A stretch of 64,000 nucleotides of DNA from JAGWBD01 sp965220615 (lineage in GTDB: Bacteria; Chloroflexota; Anaerolineae; Aggregatilineales; Phototrophicaceae), in contig CBDCQL010000001.1 in assembly GCA_965220615.1 (NCBI GenBank), forward strand, positions 372,001 to 436,000. Reading direction: 5' to 3'. Positions within the stretch are counted from its first letter, which is position 1, and each line of letters starts with the position of its first letter. A program made the position numbers and the translations under genes. The notes beneath the pieces are model-generated. The model was not told the origin of the DNA and made no database searches. It was given only the letters and a program-made list of their open reading frames with translations. Of this stretch, positions 35,518 through 43,596 are shown in pieces.

Positions 35518-36989
35518 ACCACGTCTGGCTCAACCCCCTGCGCAGCGTGGGGGCCATCGACCGCAAGATCTTCGGCGGCTTCGCCGAGCACATGCACCGC
35601 TGCATCTACGGCGGCATCTTCGACCCTGGCTCGCCGCTGAGCGACGACCAGGGGCTGCGCCTCGACGTGATCGACGCCCTGCGCCGCCAGGGCATGCCGA
35701 TCGTGCGCTACCCGGGCGGCAACTTCGTCTCGGGTTACCGCTGGCGCGACGGCGTCGGCCCCGTCGGGGGGCGGCCGGCGCGCCTCGACCTCGCCTGGAA
35801 CGCCATCGACAGCAACCACTTCGGCACGAACGAGTTCATCCGCTTCTGTCGCCTGCTGGATGCCGAGCCCTTCCTCGTCGTCAACTGCGGCGACGGCGAT
35901 CTGCGCGAGGCGCGCGACTGGCTCGAATACTGCAACGGGGAGCGCCCCACGGAGCCGGTGAAGCTGCGTCAGACGCACGGCTTCGACGAGCCGCACGGGG
36001 TGCGCTACTGGGGTATCGGCAACGAGGTCGACGGCCCCTGGCAGATCGGCCACAAGACCGCCGCCGAATACGCCCGGGCCTACACCGAGTTCGCCAAAGC
36101 CATGAAACTGGTCGACCCCGACATTAAACTGGTGGCCGCCGGCACCTCGGACTGGACCGCCGACGTCGTCGAGACGCCGCGTCTGCTGCTGCAACAGGCC
36201 GGCGACCTGATCGACTACCTCGACATCCATTGGTACATCGGCCTCGGCATGGAGACCGTCGACTTCCCGGCGTTGATGACCACCTCGGAGCTGCTTGAGG
36301 AACGCCTGAAGGCCATGGAGGGCATCATCCACATCATGCGCCTCAACCATGGCATCGAGCGCGAGATTCACCTCGCCGTCTGCGAATACAACGTGCTCAA
36401 GTTCATCGACCACGACCAGGGCATCGAGGCCATCTTCAACCTGCAGGACATGCTGGTCATCGCCCAGAACCTGAACGCCTTCCTGCGCCACGCCCACAGC
36501 GTGAAGATGGCCAATATCTCCGAGATCGTGAATATGGGCGGCCCGATCCGCACCGATCCCGACGGCGACGGCCTCGTGCTGCAGACCACCTGGCACGCGC
36601 TCGAGCTTTACAGCCGCCTGAGCGGCGAGGTCGCCCTCGACGCCTGGCTGGAGAGCGACGCGACCTTCAGCGGCAACGGCTACAGCGGCGTGCCCGTGCT
36701 GGATGTCGCCGCAACCCGCGACCGGACGGGGCAGCAACTGACGCTCTTCCTCGTCAACCGCACAGCCGATAGCCACAGTGAGGTCACGGTGCACCTGGAG
36801 GCCGGCCGTTTCGACGGCCCGGCGCGCCGCAGCGTGCTCAACGGCCCCTCGCTCGAGGCCTGCAACACCTTCGACACGCCCAACGAAGTCCGCCTGCGGA
36901 CAGACTCGCTGCCGACGCAGGACGGCGAAGTGACCGCCACGCTCGAACCGCACTCCGTCACGGCGCTGGAGCTTGCCGTGCGGCGCTAG
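35514..36989 (+). CDS. alpha-L-arabinofuranosidase, GH51, second copy
   Basis: A 491-residue GH51 enzyme with FGGFAEHMHRCIYGGIFDPG, RYPGGNFVSGYRW, acid/base E171 in GIGNEVDG and the likely nucleophile E291 in VCEYNVLKF. There is no signal peptide, so it acts in the cytoplasm. It is the last gene of the sugar ABC operon (four-base overlap with the permease), which directly supports import of arabinosides followed by intracellular hydrolysis. It is diverged from the GH51 at 560-2053 (which has FDEWN at the nucleophile), so the two are not a recent duplicate. Confidence 0.94.
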   Translation: MNHVWLNPLRSVGAIDRKIFGGFAEHMHRCIYGGIFDPGSPLSDDQGLRLDVIDALRRQGMPIVRYPGGNFVSGYRWRDGVGPVGGRPARLDLAWNAIDSNHFGTNEFIRFCRLLDAEPFLVVNCGDGDLREARDWLEYCNGERPTEPVKLRQTHGFDEPHGVRYWGIGNEVDGPWQIGHKTAAEYARAYTEFAKAMKLVDPDIKLVAAGTSDWTADVVETPRLLLQQAGDLIDYLDIHWYIGLGMETVDFPALMTTSELLEERLKAMEGIIHIMRLNHGIEREIHLAVCEYNVLKFIDHDQGIEAIFNLQDMLVIAQNLNAFLRHAHSVKMANISEIVNMGGPIRTDPDGDGLVLQTTWHALELYSRLSGEVALDAWLESDATFSGNGYSGVPVLDVAATRDRTGQQLTLFLVNRTADSHSEVTVHLEAGRFDGPARRSVLNGPSLEACNTFDTPNEVRLRTDSLPTQDGEVTATLEPHSVTALELAVRR

Positions 36990-37010
36990 CCTGGCGTCAT
37001 GGTGCGCCCG

Positions 37011-37053
37011 CCCTCACCCCCGGGGACGGGAAAGGGGTTGGAGGGTGAGGGCC
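37011..37053. repeat. type-C repeat
   Basis: CCCTCACCCCCGGGGACGGGAAA and GGGTTGGAGGGTGAGGGCCC between the GH51 gene and PhyH copy 3. A TATACT at 37083-37088 after it may be the -10 box of the next gene. Confidence 0.7.
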
Positions 37054-37117
37054 CGCAGATGCAGGCTGCCGCTTCTCCTGTGTATACTTGCGTGGCGTCA
37101 GCGGAAAGGAGCCGGCC

Positions 37118-37945
37118 ATGGCCCCCGACTTCCCCGGTGAGGAGCGCGACCTGCGTTTCTTCCCCATCCAGAACGACTCGCCCAAACTCCTGTCCCCCGC
37201 GCAGATCGCGCAGTACAACGAGCGCGGCTACATCTTCCCGCTCGACGTTTTCAGCAACGAGGAAATCGCCGCGCACCGCGCCTACTTTGACGAGCTGACG
37301 GACATGGCCGAGGCCGCCGGCCTCGACAACTACGGCATCAACGCCTGGCACACCAGTTGCGCCGGCATCTACGACCTCGTCACCGAGGGCCGCATCCTCG
37401 ATTACGTGCAGGACCTGCTGGGCGAGACCGTCATCCTCTGGGGCTCACACTACTTCAACAAGCTGCCCGGCGACGGCAAGCGCGTCAGCTGGCACCAGGA
37501 CGCCACCTTCTGGGCCCTCAGCCCCAGCAAGACCGTCACCGTCTGGCTGGCGCTGGACGACACCGACGTCGACAACGGCGCCATGACGCTGATCCCCGGC
37601 TCGCATCTGCACGGCGCCATCGAATACGTCGACAGCCGCCCGGAGGAAAACAACGTCCTCTGGCAGACCGTGGAGGGCGCCCCGCAGTACGGCGCCGCCC
37701 CCGTGCCGGTCGAACTGCGCGCCGGCCAGATGTCGCTGCACACCGACCTGCTGCTGCACGGCTCGGAGCCGAACCTGTCGCAGCGGCGTCGCTGCGGCCT
37801 GACCATGCGCTTCATCCCCGGCGACGTGGTGCGCACGCTGCCGGAGTGGAACGCGCAGGCCATCCTCTGCCGCGGCGCGGAGCCCGAGGGCCACTTCAGC
37901 TACATCGCCCGCCCCGAGGGCGACCGCATCCCGGAAAGCGCATAA
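37118..37945 (+). CDS. phytanoyl-CoA dioxygenase-family protein, copy 3
   Basis: A 275-residue PhyH-type Fe(II)/2-oxoglutarate oxygenase. HxD in SWHQDATFW (H126, D128), GAMTLIPGSHLHG, distal histidine H214 in LLLHGSEPN, and RRCGLTMRFIP with the probable 2-oxoglutarate Arg. AAAGGAG precedes ATG 37118. It is more distant from the tandem pair at 25-27 kb and resembles the subgroup that acts on small soluble substrates. A hairpin follows. The substrate is unknown. Confidence 0.9.
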   Translation: MAPDFPGEERDLRFFPIQNDSPKLLSPAQIAQYNERGYIFPLDVFSNEEIAAHRAYFDELTDMAEAAGLDNYGINAWHTSCAGIYDLVTEGRILDYVQDLLGETVILWGSHYFNKLPGDGKRVSWHQDATFWALSPSKTVTVWLALDDTDVDNGAMTLIPGSHLHGAIEYVDSRPEENNVLWQTVEGAPQYGAAPVPVELRAGQMSLHTDLLLHGSEPNLSQRRRCGLTMRFIPGDVVRTLPEWNAQAILCRGAEPEGHFSYIARPEGDRIPESA

Positions 37946-37948
37946 TTC

Positions 37949-37991
37949 ACAGCCCCCGGAACTAGCCCCTTTCCGGACAGGAGGGGGCTGT
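37949..37991 (+). terminator. hairpin after PhyH copy 3
   Basis: ACAGCCCCC/GGGGGCTGT (37949-37957 with 37983-37991) enclosing an inner CCGGA/TCCGG pair. The following bases are TCAATG, so the T tract is poor; probably a terminator. Confidence 0.55.
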
Positions 37992-38054
37992 TCAATGCCG
38001 CCAGCCTGACAGTGCTATACTGACCCTCCGCCCATGCGGGCAGGAGAGGGCATC

Positions 38055-39260
38055 ATGAAGCTGGACATCAAAAACTTCCGCTCGATCAAGGACCAGAGCG
38101 TGGAACTGGCGCCGATCACCGTGCTCTATGGCCCAAACGGGTCGGGCAAGTCGAGTCTGTTGTATGCCTTGTTGGTGATGAAGAACATCATCCTCAATTC
38201 CAACAGAAACACCAGTAATTTTTTTGACCTGGATTTCATCAACCTGGGAAGCTTTGGGGCCTTGGTCCATAACCATCACCCTGACAGGGAAATCTGGTTT
38301 CAGATTGAGGCAAGAATTACCAATTCAAACAATGCCAAGTGGGGGGTGCGGTTCGGAAGGCAGGGTGGAAGGTTTTTGTTGAGCATGGATGTAGGTCCAC
38401 AGATTGATTTTCTTTCCTTTGAATTGCCCGTCTCGTTCCCCTACCGACTTGATAACAATACGCAGCATAAGGTGAACTTGACTGATCAATCCGTGAACAT
38501 CACCTGGGACGGCATCACCGCCCACCTGGAGTCCGTCGATAACCCCGTCCCCAACAATCAGTCTGCCAGAGATCTTGCAACCATCCTGAACGCCCCTGCC
38601 GAGATTTTGCGGAAGACTGGCGCAGTCCCACTTCAGAGAGGTTTCTCGCAAGACAGCTTTTCTGTTGTGCCCGTTTCACCGTTACTAATCGAAGAAGATG
38701 AGATGGCTTCATTGCTCGCCCACGACAAATATCTGGAATCCCGTGTCAGTCGATACCTTGAGCGAATAACAGGACGAGAGCTTAGAGTGCACTTCAGACC
38801 TGGCACATCAATTTTCACACTGGATGTTCTTGAACGCGGTACTGGAGTGGCGACAGAAATTGTAAACGATGGATTTGGTGTTAATCAGCTTGCCTGGTTC
38901 CTCGCTCGAACGCTGCACAGTGGAACAACCTGGATGTGCGTCGAGGAACTGGAGACGCATCTGCACCCATCTGCCATACGCAAAGCGGCATACGCCCTGG
39001 TGGACATCATTCACGACGAAGGGAAAAAATTTCTCATCACCACCCACAGTGAAGCGCTTGTTCTGGCACTTCTTGCCGAAGTCACGCGAGAACGCCTGAA
39101 GCCGGAAGAAGTCGCTTTTTACCTGACGCTCAAAGAAGGCAGGGAGACTCATTTCGAACGCCAGGAAGTTAATGGGGCAGGTCAGGTCGATGGTGGCCTG
39201 ACCAGTTTCATGGAGGGGGAACTGGAGGAAATCGCTGCCTTTTTTGAGCAGAACGGCTAG
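38055..39260 (+). CDS. AAA (ABC/OLD-like) ATPase of a two-gene system
   Basis: A 401-residue ATPase of the SMC/OLD-like AAA group. It opens with LDIKNFRSIKD and Walker A GPNGSGKSS (residues 26-34), with Walker B at about 292-304 (MCVEELETHLHP) and the switch histidine in TTHSEAL (about 329-335). The middle (about 65-220) is a variable lobe. There is no C-terminal TOPRIM nuclease as in OLD proteins; the downstream gene 6 bases later may supply the effector. GGAGAGGG lies before ATG 38055. Both genes are visibly richer in A+T than the neighbours, a sign of transfer. This arrangement suits an anti-phage or toxin-like system, inferred from architecture only. Confidence 0.85.
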   Translation: MKLDIKNFRSIKDQSVELAPITVLYGPNGSGKSSLLYALLVMKNIILNSNRNTSNFFDLDFINLGSFGALVHNHHPDREIWFQIEARITNSNNAKWGVRFGRQGGRFLLSMDVGPQIDFLSFELPVSFPYRLDNNTQHKVNLTDQSVNITWDGITAHLESVDNPVPNNQSARDLATILNAPAEILRKTGAVPLQRGFSQDSFSVVPVSPLLIEEDEMASLLAHDKYLESRVSRYLERITGRELRVHFRPGTSIFTLDVLERGTGVATEIVNDGFGVNQLAWFLARTLHSGTTWMCVEELETHLHPSAIRKAAYALVDIIHDEGKKFLITTHSEALVLALLAEVTRERLKPEEVAFYLTLKEGRETHFERQEVNGAGQVDGGLTSFMEGELEEIAAFFEQNG

Positions 39261-39266
39261 CGCTTT

Positions 39267-39782
39267 ATGGCACCCCGTTGGTTCATTCTGAATGAATGGA
39301 TTCTGCACGACCTTGTCGGCGAGAATGGCATTGCAAGGCAGAGACAAAGTGAAGAATTCCTTGCAACTCTCCTCAAGACTTCAGATGGAATAGTTGTCTG
39401 TCTGGAGAGCCGATGGATGAGAAAGTTCTGGGGCTTCTACAACCAAAACAGTCAACGCGTTGGATACCGGACTGAGGTCCGACGCCTGCTGACACTGCTG
39501 TACAGCGATTTCATCCGGCAGAGCCAAAAGTGTCTGGGGCTGCTGAACGATCAGGTCGGTGAAATACCGGATAACCTTCAAGGTCTGTTGGACAGCAACA
39601 CAATTGACCGGGATGATGTGTATCTGTTTCAGGCGTATTATGCTCCTGAAGTACAGGTTGACTGCATTGTCACAACGGACCAACGACTTATTGACGCCCT
39701 CGCAAAACACTATCCGGCCATCAGGACCCGCCACCGGGACGAATTCCTCGCCGAATACCTCAGTTCGGCTTTGGCACAGTAG
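39267..39782 (+). CDS. PIN-like partner of the AAA ATPase
   Basis: A 171-residue protein. The C-terminal half has IDRDDVYLFQAYY followed by DCIVTTDQRLIDAL, the order of the acidic helix and the final T.D..L motif in PIN-domain ribonucleases (D117 and D138). The N-terminus RWFILNEWILHDLV would be the first strand, but the usual Asp is replaced by Asn/Glu (N9-E10), with D15 and E29/E30 as other candidates. No close family is recognised. It is coupled to the ATPase (6-base gap) and shares its lower G+C. Most likely the nuclease effector of the pair; a non-catalytic partner is possible. Confidence 0.55.
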   Translation: MAPRWFILNEWILHDLVGENGIARQRQSEEFLATLLKTSDGIVVCLESRWMRKFWGFYNQNSQRVGYRTEVRRLLTLLYSDFIRQSQKCLGLLNDQVGEIPDNLQGLLDSNTIDRDDVYLFQAYYAPEVQVDCIVTTDQRLIDALAKHYPAIRTRHRDEFLAEYLSSALAQ

Positions 39783-39795
39783 ATCCGACAATCCC

Positions 39796-40791
39796 TTACT
39801 CCAGATGCGACCAGCGGGGCAGCACCAGCACCTCCGGGTTGACCACGTCGGCGGGACGCCTGCCGCTCAGGATGTCCGCCACGTTCTGCGCCGCCAGACG
39901 CTCCAGCTCCAGCACCGACTCCTCGGAGTAGAAGGCCGTGTGCGGCGTGGCGATCACACCAGGTTGCGCCAGCAAGGGGTGGCCCGCCGGCAGATGCTCC
40001 GGCACGAAGACGTCCAGGCCCGCGCCGCTGACCCGACCTGACTGCAGCGCCGCCAGCAGCGCCTCCTGGTCGATCAACGCGCCGCGCGCCGTGTTGATCA
40101 CGAAGGCGCCCGGCTTGATGCGCGCCAGGCGTTCCGCGTTAAGCAAGTGCTGCGTCTCTTCCGTCAACGGCGTGTGCAGACTCACGAAGTCGGCCCGCAC
40201 CAGGGCCTCGTCGAGGCCCGCCGGCTCGACGCCCGCCGCGCGGATCTCCTCGTCCGGCACCCAGGGGTCGTGCGCCAGCAACTGCAGGTCCAGCGCCGCC
40301 GCCTTGCGCGCCAGCGTGCGCCCGATCTTGCCGAAGCCGATGATCGCCAGCGTGCGCCCCGCCACGCGGTAGACCGGCATGCCGGTCGCCAGCGACCAGT
40401 CGTCGGCCTGCACCGCGCGATCGTAGCGGACGACGTTGCGCGCGCCCGCCAACAGCAGCGCCAGCGCGTGCTCGGCCACCTCGTCGAGGCAGTAGGCCGG
40501 CACGTTGGTCACCGGAATGCCCAGGCGCGTGGCCTCGTCGACCGGAATGTTGTCGACGCCAATGCCGTAGCGTCCGATAACCTGCAGCTTCGCCCCTGCC
40601 CGCACGACGGAGACCGGCACCTGTTTGAAGCAGGTCAGGATCGCGTCCGCCTCAGGCACCAGCCGCAGCAACTCCTCCTCGTTGCCCGTCTCCGCCTCCA
40701 GCAGCCGCGCCCCGACGCGCGCCAGCACCTCCGCCTCCGGCGCGGTGGAGGGCCAGGTGTAGTCGGTGACGAGGACGATCTTCTCGCTCAT
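39796..40791 (-). CDS. D-isomer-specific 2-hydroxyacid dehydrogenase, copy 1
   Basis: A 331-residue NAD-dependent dehydrogenase of the phosphoglycerate dehydrogenase/CtBP-like group. The Rossmann motif is in IIGFGKIGRTLAR, the catalytic Arg follows INTARGALID, and GLDVFVPE and the active-site His in ATPHTAFYSEES are as expected. The N-terminal RYGIGVDNIPVDEATRLGIPVTN is typical. It is two bases from the next gene on the minus strand and begins a run of metabolic genes. The substrate could be a hydroxypyruvate or other 2-oxoacid and is not readable from sequence. The C-terminal regulatory domain of SerA is absent. Confidence 0.9.
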   Translation of the reverse strand: MSEKIVLVTDYTWPSTAPEAEVLARVGARLLEAETGNEEELLRLVPEADAILTCFKQVPVSVVRAGAKLQVIGRYGIGVDNIPVDEATRLGIPVTNVPAYCLDEVAEHALALLLAGARNVVRYDRAVQADDWSLATGMPVYRVAGRTLAIIGFGKIGRTLARKAAALDLQLLAHDPWVPDEEIRAAGVEPAGLDEALVRADFVSLHTPLTEETQHLLNAERLARIKPGAFVINTARGALIDQEALLAALQSGRVSGAGLDVFVPEHLPAGHPLLAQPGVIATPHTAFYSEESVLELERLAAQNVADILSGRRPADVVNPEVLVLPRWSHLE

Positions 40792-40792
40792 G

Positions 40793-41773
40793 TCAGGCCT
40801 CGCGCCGCCGCGCCCACACCTCCGGGTTGACCACGTGCGGCGGCCGTTCGCCTTTCATCACCTGCAGCGCCTGCTGCAAGGCCAGCGGCCACAGTTGCGC
40901 CTTGCTTTCGACGGTGGCGCCGGCCACGTGCGGCGTACAGACCACGTTGGGGTGCTGCACCAGGGGATGCGTGTGCGGCGGCGGCTCCTGCGCGAAGACG
41001 TCGGTCGCGTAACCGGAGAGCTGCCCGCTCTCCAGCGCCGCCAGCAGCGCCGCCTCATCGACCAGGGTGCCGCGGGCCGCGTTGACCAGCAGCGCGCCCG
41101 GCTGCATTTGCTCCAGGGTGCGGGCGTTGATCAGTTCGCGCGTCTCCGCCGTGGAGGGCAAATGCAGCGACAGGATATTCGCCATGCCCAGCAATTGTTC
41201 CAGGCTATCCACCCGCTGCACGCCCAGGTCGTCGGCGCGTTCCTGGCTGATGAAGGGATCGTACACGGCGACCTGCATGCCGAAGGCCAGCGCGATGCGC
41301 GCCACGCGCCCGCCGATGCGCCCCAGGCCGACCAGGCCCAGTTGCTTGCCGGCCAGTTCGGTGGCGTCGTGCATCGTGAAGTAGTCCAGGCGTTCCTCGC
41401 GCTGCAACTGCCGCGCGCAGCGGCCCAGGCGCTTAACGCTGTAAAGCAGCAGGGCGATGGTGAACTCCGCCGTGGCGATGCTGGGCACGTCCGGCGTGTT
41501 GCAGACCACCACGCCGCGCTCCGTCGCCTCGTCGATCGCCACGCCATCCACGCCGATCCCCGTGCGCGAGACCACCAGCAGTTCCGGCATCCGGTCAAAG
41601 AGTTCGCCGTCGTAACGCACGTAGGCGGAGGCGATGACTCCCTGGGCGCCGGCCATGCTGCGCAGCACGCCCGCCATGCCCTTTTCCTCCGGGCCGCGCC
41701 AGACCAGTTCGACGTCGCCCGCCAGGTGCCGGTACCTTTCCGGCACCGGCCGTTCGCACCAGATGCGCCCCAT
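40793..41773 (-). CDS. D-isomer-specific 2-hydroxyacid dehydrogenase, copy 2
   Basis: A 326-residue relative of the downstream gene. SRTGIGVDGVAIDEATERGVVVCN, LGLVGLGRIGGRVAR for NAD, NAARGTLVDE (catalytic Arg) and CTPHVAGATVES (catalytic His) are intact. ATG 41773 is used because GGGGAGA precedes it. Moderately similar to copies 1 and 3, so not a recent duplication. Located 16 bases downstream of an HpcH/HpaI-family aldolase gene, which suggests it may reduce or oxidise the acid formed or consumed by that aldolase. Confidence 0.9.
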   Translation of the reverse strand: MGRIWCERPVPERYRHLAGDVELVWRGPEEKGMAGVLRSMAGAQGVIASAYVRYDGELFDRMPELLVVSRTGIGVDGVAIDEATERGVVVCNTPDVPSIATAEFTIALLLYSVKRLGRCARQLQREERLDYFTMHDATELAGKQLGLVGLGRIGGRVARIALAFGMQVAVYDPFISQERADDLGVQRVDSLEQLLGMANILSLHLPSTAETRELINARTLEQMQPGALLVNAARGTLVDEAALLAALESGQLSGYATDVFAQEPPPHTHPLVQHPNVVCTPHVAGATVESKAQLWPLALQQALQVMKGERPPHVVNPEVWARRREA

Positions 41774-41789
41774 CTGCGTTCTCCCCGTT

Positions 41790-42566
41790 TCAGTCCAGCG
41801 CCGGCGCATTGCCGAAGGCGGCCACGCCCTCGCGAATCGCGCGCATCAGCAGCCCGTAGTCCTGACCGTAGCTGACGAAAGTCACTCCCTGTGCCTGCAG
41901 CGCCCGCAGGGCATCCGGCGTATCCGCCGCGTAACCGACGGCTTTTCCGGTCTTGCGCCCGACCTCCAGCATGCGCTCCAGCACGGCGTCGACCTCCGGC
42001 AGAGGCAGTTGCAGCGGGTCCAGCCCCAGCGACAGGCAGAGGTCGAAGGGACCGAGGAAGAGCACGTCGACGCCCGGCACGGCGGCGATGTCCTCCAGAT
42101 TGTCGAGCATCTCGCGGGTTTCCACGATCAGCGCGACCAGGATGTGGTCGTTGGCGCGCCGCAGATAGTCCTCGTTATCCAGGGAATAGTGTGAGGCGCG
42201 CAGCGGCCCGAAGCTGCGCCGTCCCTCCGGCGGGAAACGCGTGGCCGCCACGATCGCCTCGGCCTCGGCCACGCTGCGCACCATCGGCACCAGCACGCCC
42301 ATCGCGCCCACGTCCAGCGCGCGCTGGATGTAGACCTGCTGCGAGGAGGCCACACGCACGATCGGCATGGCGCCGCTGCCCTGCACGGCCATCAGAATGT
42401 GCTCGATCTGCGCGATGTCGAGGTTGTTGTGCTCGGTCTCGATCACCAGCCAGTCGAGGCCGGCGCGCGTCAGCAGTTCGGCCACGTTGGGGCTGCCCAG
42501 CCCCATGAAACAGCCGATCTGCGCCACACCGGCCAGCAGATTGTGTCGTACCTCGTTGTTTTTCAC
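41790..42566 (-). CDS. HpcH/HpaI-family aldolase
   Basis: A 258-residue metal-dependent class II aldolase. FMGLGSPNVAELLTRAGLDWLVIETEHNNLD carries the characteristic acid motif, RVASSQQVYIQRALDVGAMGVLVPMV the phosphate/pyruvate site, and DVLFLGPFDLCLSLG the family signature. These enzymes cleave 4-hydroxy-2-oxo acids to pyruvate and an aldehyde (examples: 4-hydroxy-2-oxoheptanedioate, 2-keto-3-deoxy-L-rhamnonate). It sits between 2-hydroxyacid dehydrogenase genes, with 4 bases to the upstream one. The specific substrate is unknown. Confidence 0.9.
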   Translation of the reverse strand: MKNNEVRHNLLAGVAQIGCFMGLGSPNVAELLTRAGLDWLVIETEHNNLDIAQIEHILMAVQGSGAMPIVRVASSQQVYIQRALDVGAMGVLVPMVRSVAEAEAIVAATRFPPEGRRSFGPLRASHYSLDNEDYLRRANDHILVALIVETREMLDNLEDIAAVPGVDVLFLGPFDLCLSLGLDPLQLPLPEVDAVLERMLEVGRKTGKAVGYAADTPDALRALQAQGVTFVSYGQDYGLLMRAIREGVAAFGNAPALD

Positions 42567-42570
42567 CGTC

Positions 42571-43572
42571 TCACTCCAGGGGGATGTTGTCGACGCGATA
42601 CAGCGGTTCCAGTCCCGCCGCGATCCGTTCCACGTTGGAGGCCGCCGCCCCCGAGCGCTTGCGCGAGGTGCCGTCGGTCGTGCCGGAACAGTGCGGCGTG
42701 GCGATCACGTTGGGCAGGTGCATCAGCGGGTCATTGGGGTCCGGCGGCTCGGTGCTGAAGACGTCAATGCCCGCTCCCGCCAGACGCCCGTCGCGCAGCG
42801 CATCCGCCAGCGCCGCCTCGTCCACCAGGGCCCCGCGCGCCACGTTGATCAACCAGGCGTGGGCGGGCAGCAGCCCCAGGCGTCGCGCGTCGACGCAGTG
42901 CCGCGTCGTGGCGTTCAGGTGCAGATGCATCGAGAGCACGTCGGTCTCCGGCAGGAGATCGTCGAGGTCCTCCGGTTTGCCGGCGAACTCCACGCCCAGC
43001 GACTCGCGCTCCTCGTCGCTGACGTCGCGGATGTCGATCGCGAACATGCGCATGCCAAAGCCGCGGGCCCGTTTCGCCAGCTCGATGGCGCTGGCGCCGA
43101 AGCCATAGAGGACAAGCCGTTTGCCCTCCAGTTCCAGCCCCAGCGGCTCGTAAAAAACGCCCTCGCGCAGGTTGCTCTGTGAGACGGGATACTGCCGCGC
43201 CAGCAGCAGGATCATCATCAGGGCGTGTTCGGCCAGCGCCACCGCGCTGAATTGCCCCGGGCAGTTGGAGACGGGGATGCCGCGCGAGCGCCAGATGTCC
43301 ATCTCGAAGTGGTCCAGCCCCGTGCCGAGGATCTGCCACAGGCGCACCTGACCGGCGGCCAGGTCGGCCATCTCCTCCGTGCCGGCGGCGCCGCCGACGT
43401 CGATCACCACGTCCACGCCCGCAAATTGCGGCGCCAGCTCCGCCTTGTAATCGCAGACCTCGATATCGTTTCCCGTGGCTCGCACCGCGTTCACCACGTC
43501 CACGCCCCAGGGGTAAAACATCTCCGCCCGGGCCGGGTGCGGCAGGAACAGGACCTTCAGCTTTTCAGGCAT
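42571..43572 (-). CDS. D-isomer-specific 2-hydroxyacid dehydrogenase, copy 3
   Basis: A 333-residue member of the family with an unusual cofactor loop: the glycine motif reads YGFGASAIELA, so the third Gly of GxGxxG is Ala. The catalytic Arg is in NVARGALVDEAAL and the His in ATPHCSGTTDG. The N-terminal region (VLFLPHPARAEMFYPWG) differs from copies 1 and 2. GGAGAG lies before ATG 43572. The Ala substitution might alter NAD binding or preference, although some members tolerate it. It is probably co-transcribed with the aldolase. Confidence 0.88.
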   Translation of the reverse strand: MPEKLKVLFLPHPARAEMFYPWGVDVVNAVRATGNDIEVCDYKAELAPQFAGVDVVIDVGGAAGTEEMADLAAGQVRLWQILGTGLDHFEMDIWRSRGIPVSNCPGQFSAVALAEHALMMILLLARQYPVSQSNLREGVFYEPLGLELEGKRLVLYGFGASAIELAKRARGFGMRMFAIDIRDVSDEERESLGVEFAGKPEDLDDLLPETDVLSMHLHLNATTRHCVDARRLGLLPAHAWLINVARGALVDEAALADALRDGRLAGAGIDVFSTEPPDPNDPLMHLPNVIATPHCSGTTDGTSRKRSGAAASNVERIAAGLEPLYRVDNIPLE

Positions 43573-43596
43573 TGACTCTCTCCTCGGTTGGCCGAT

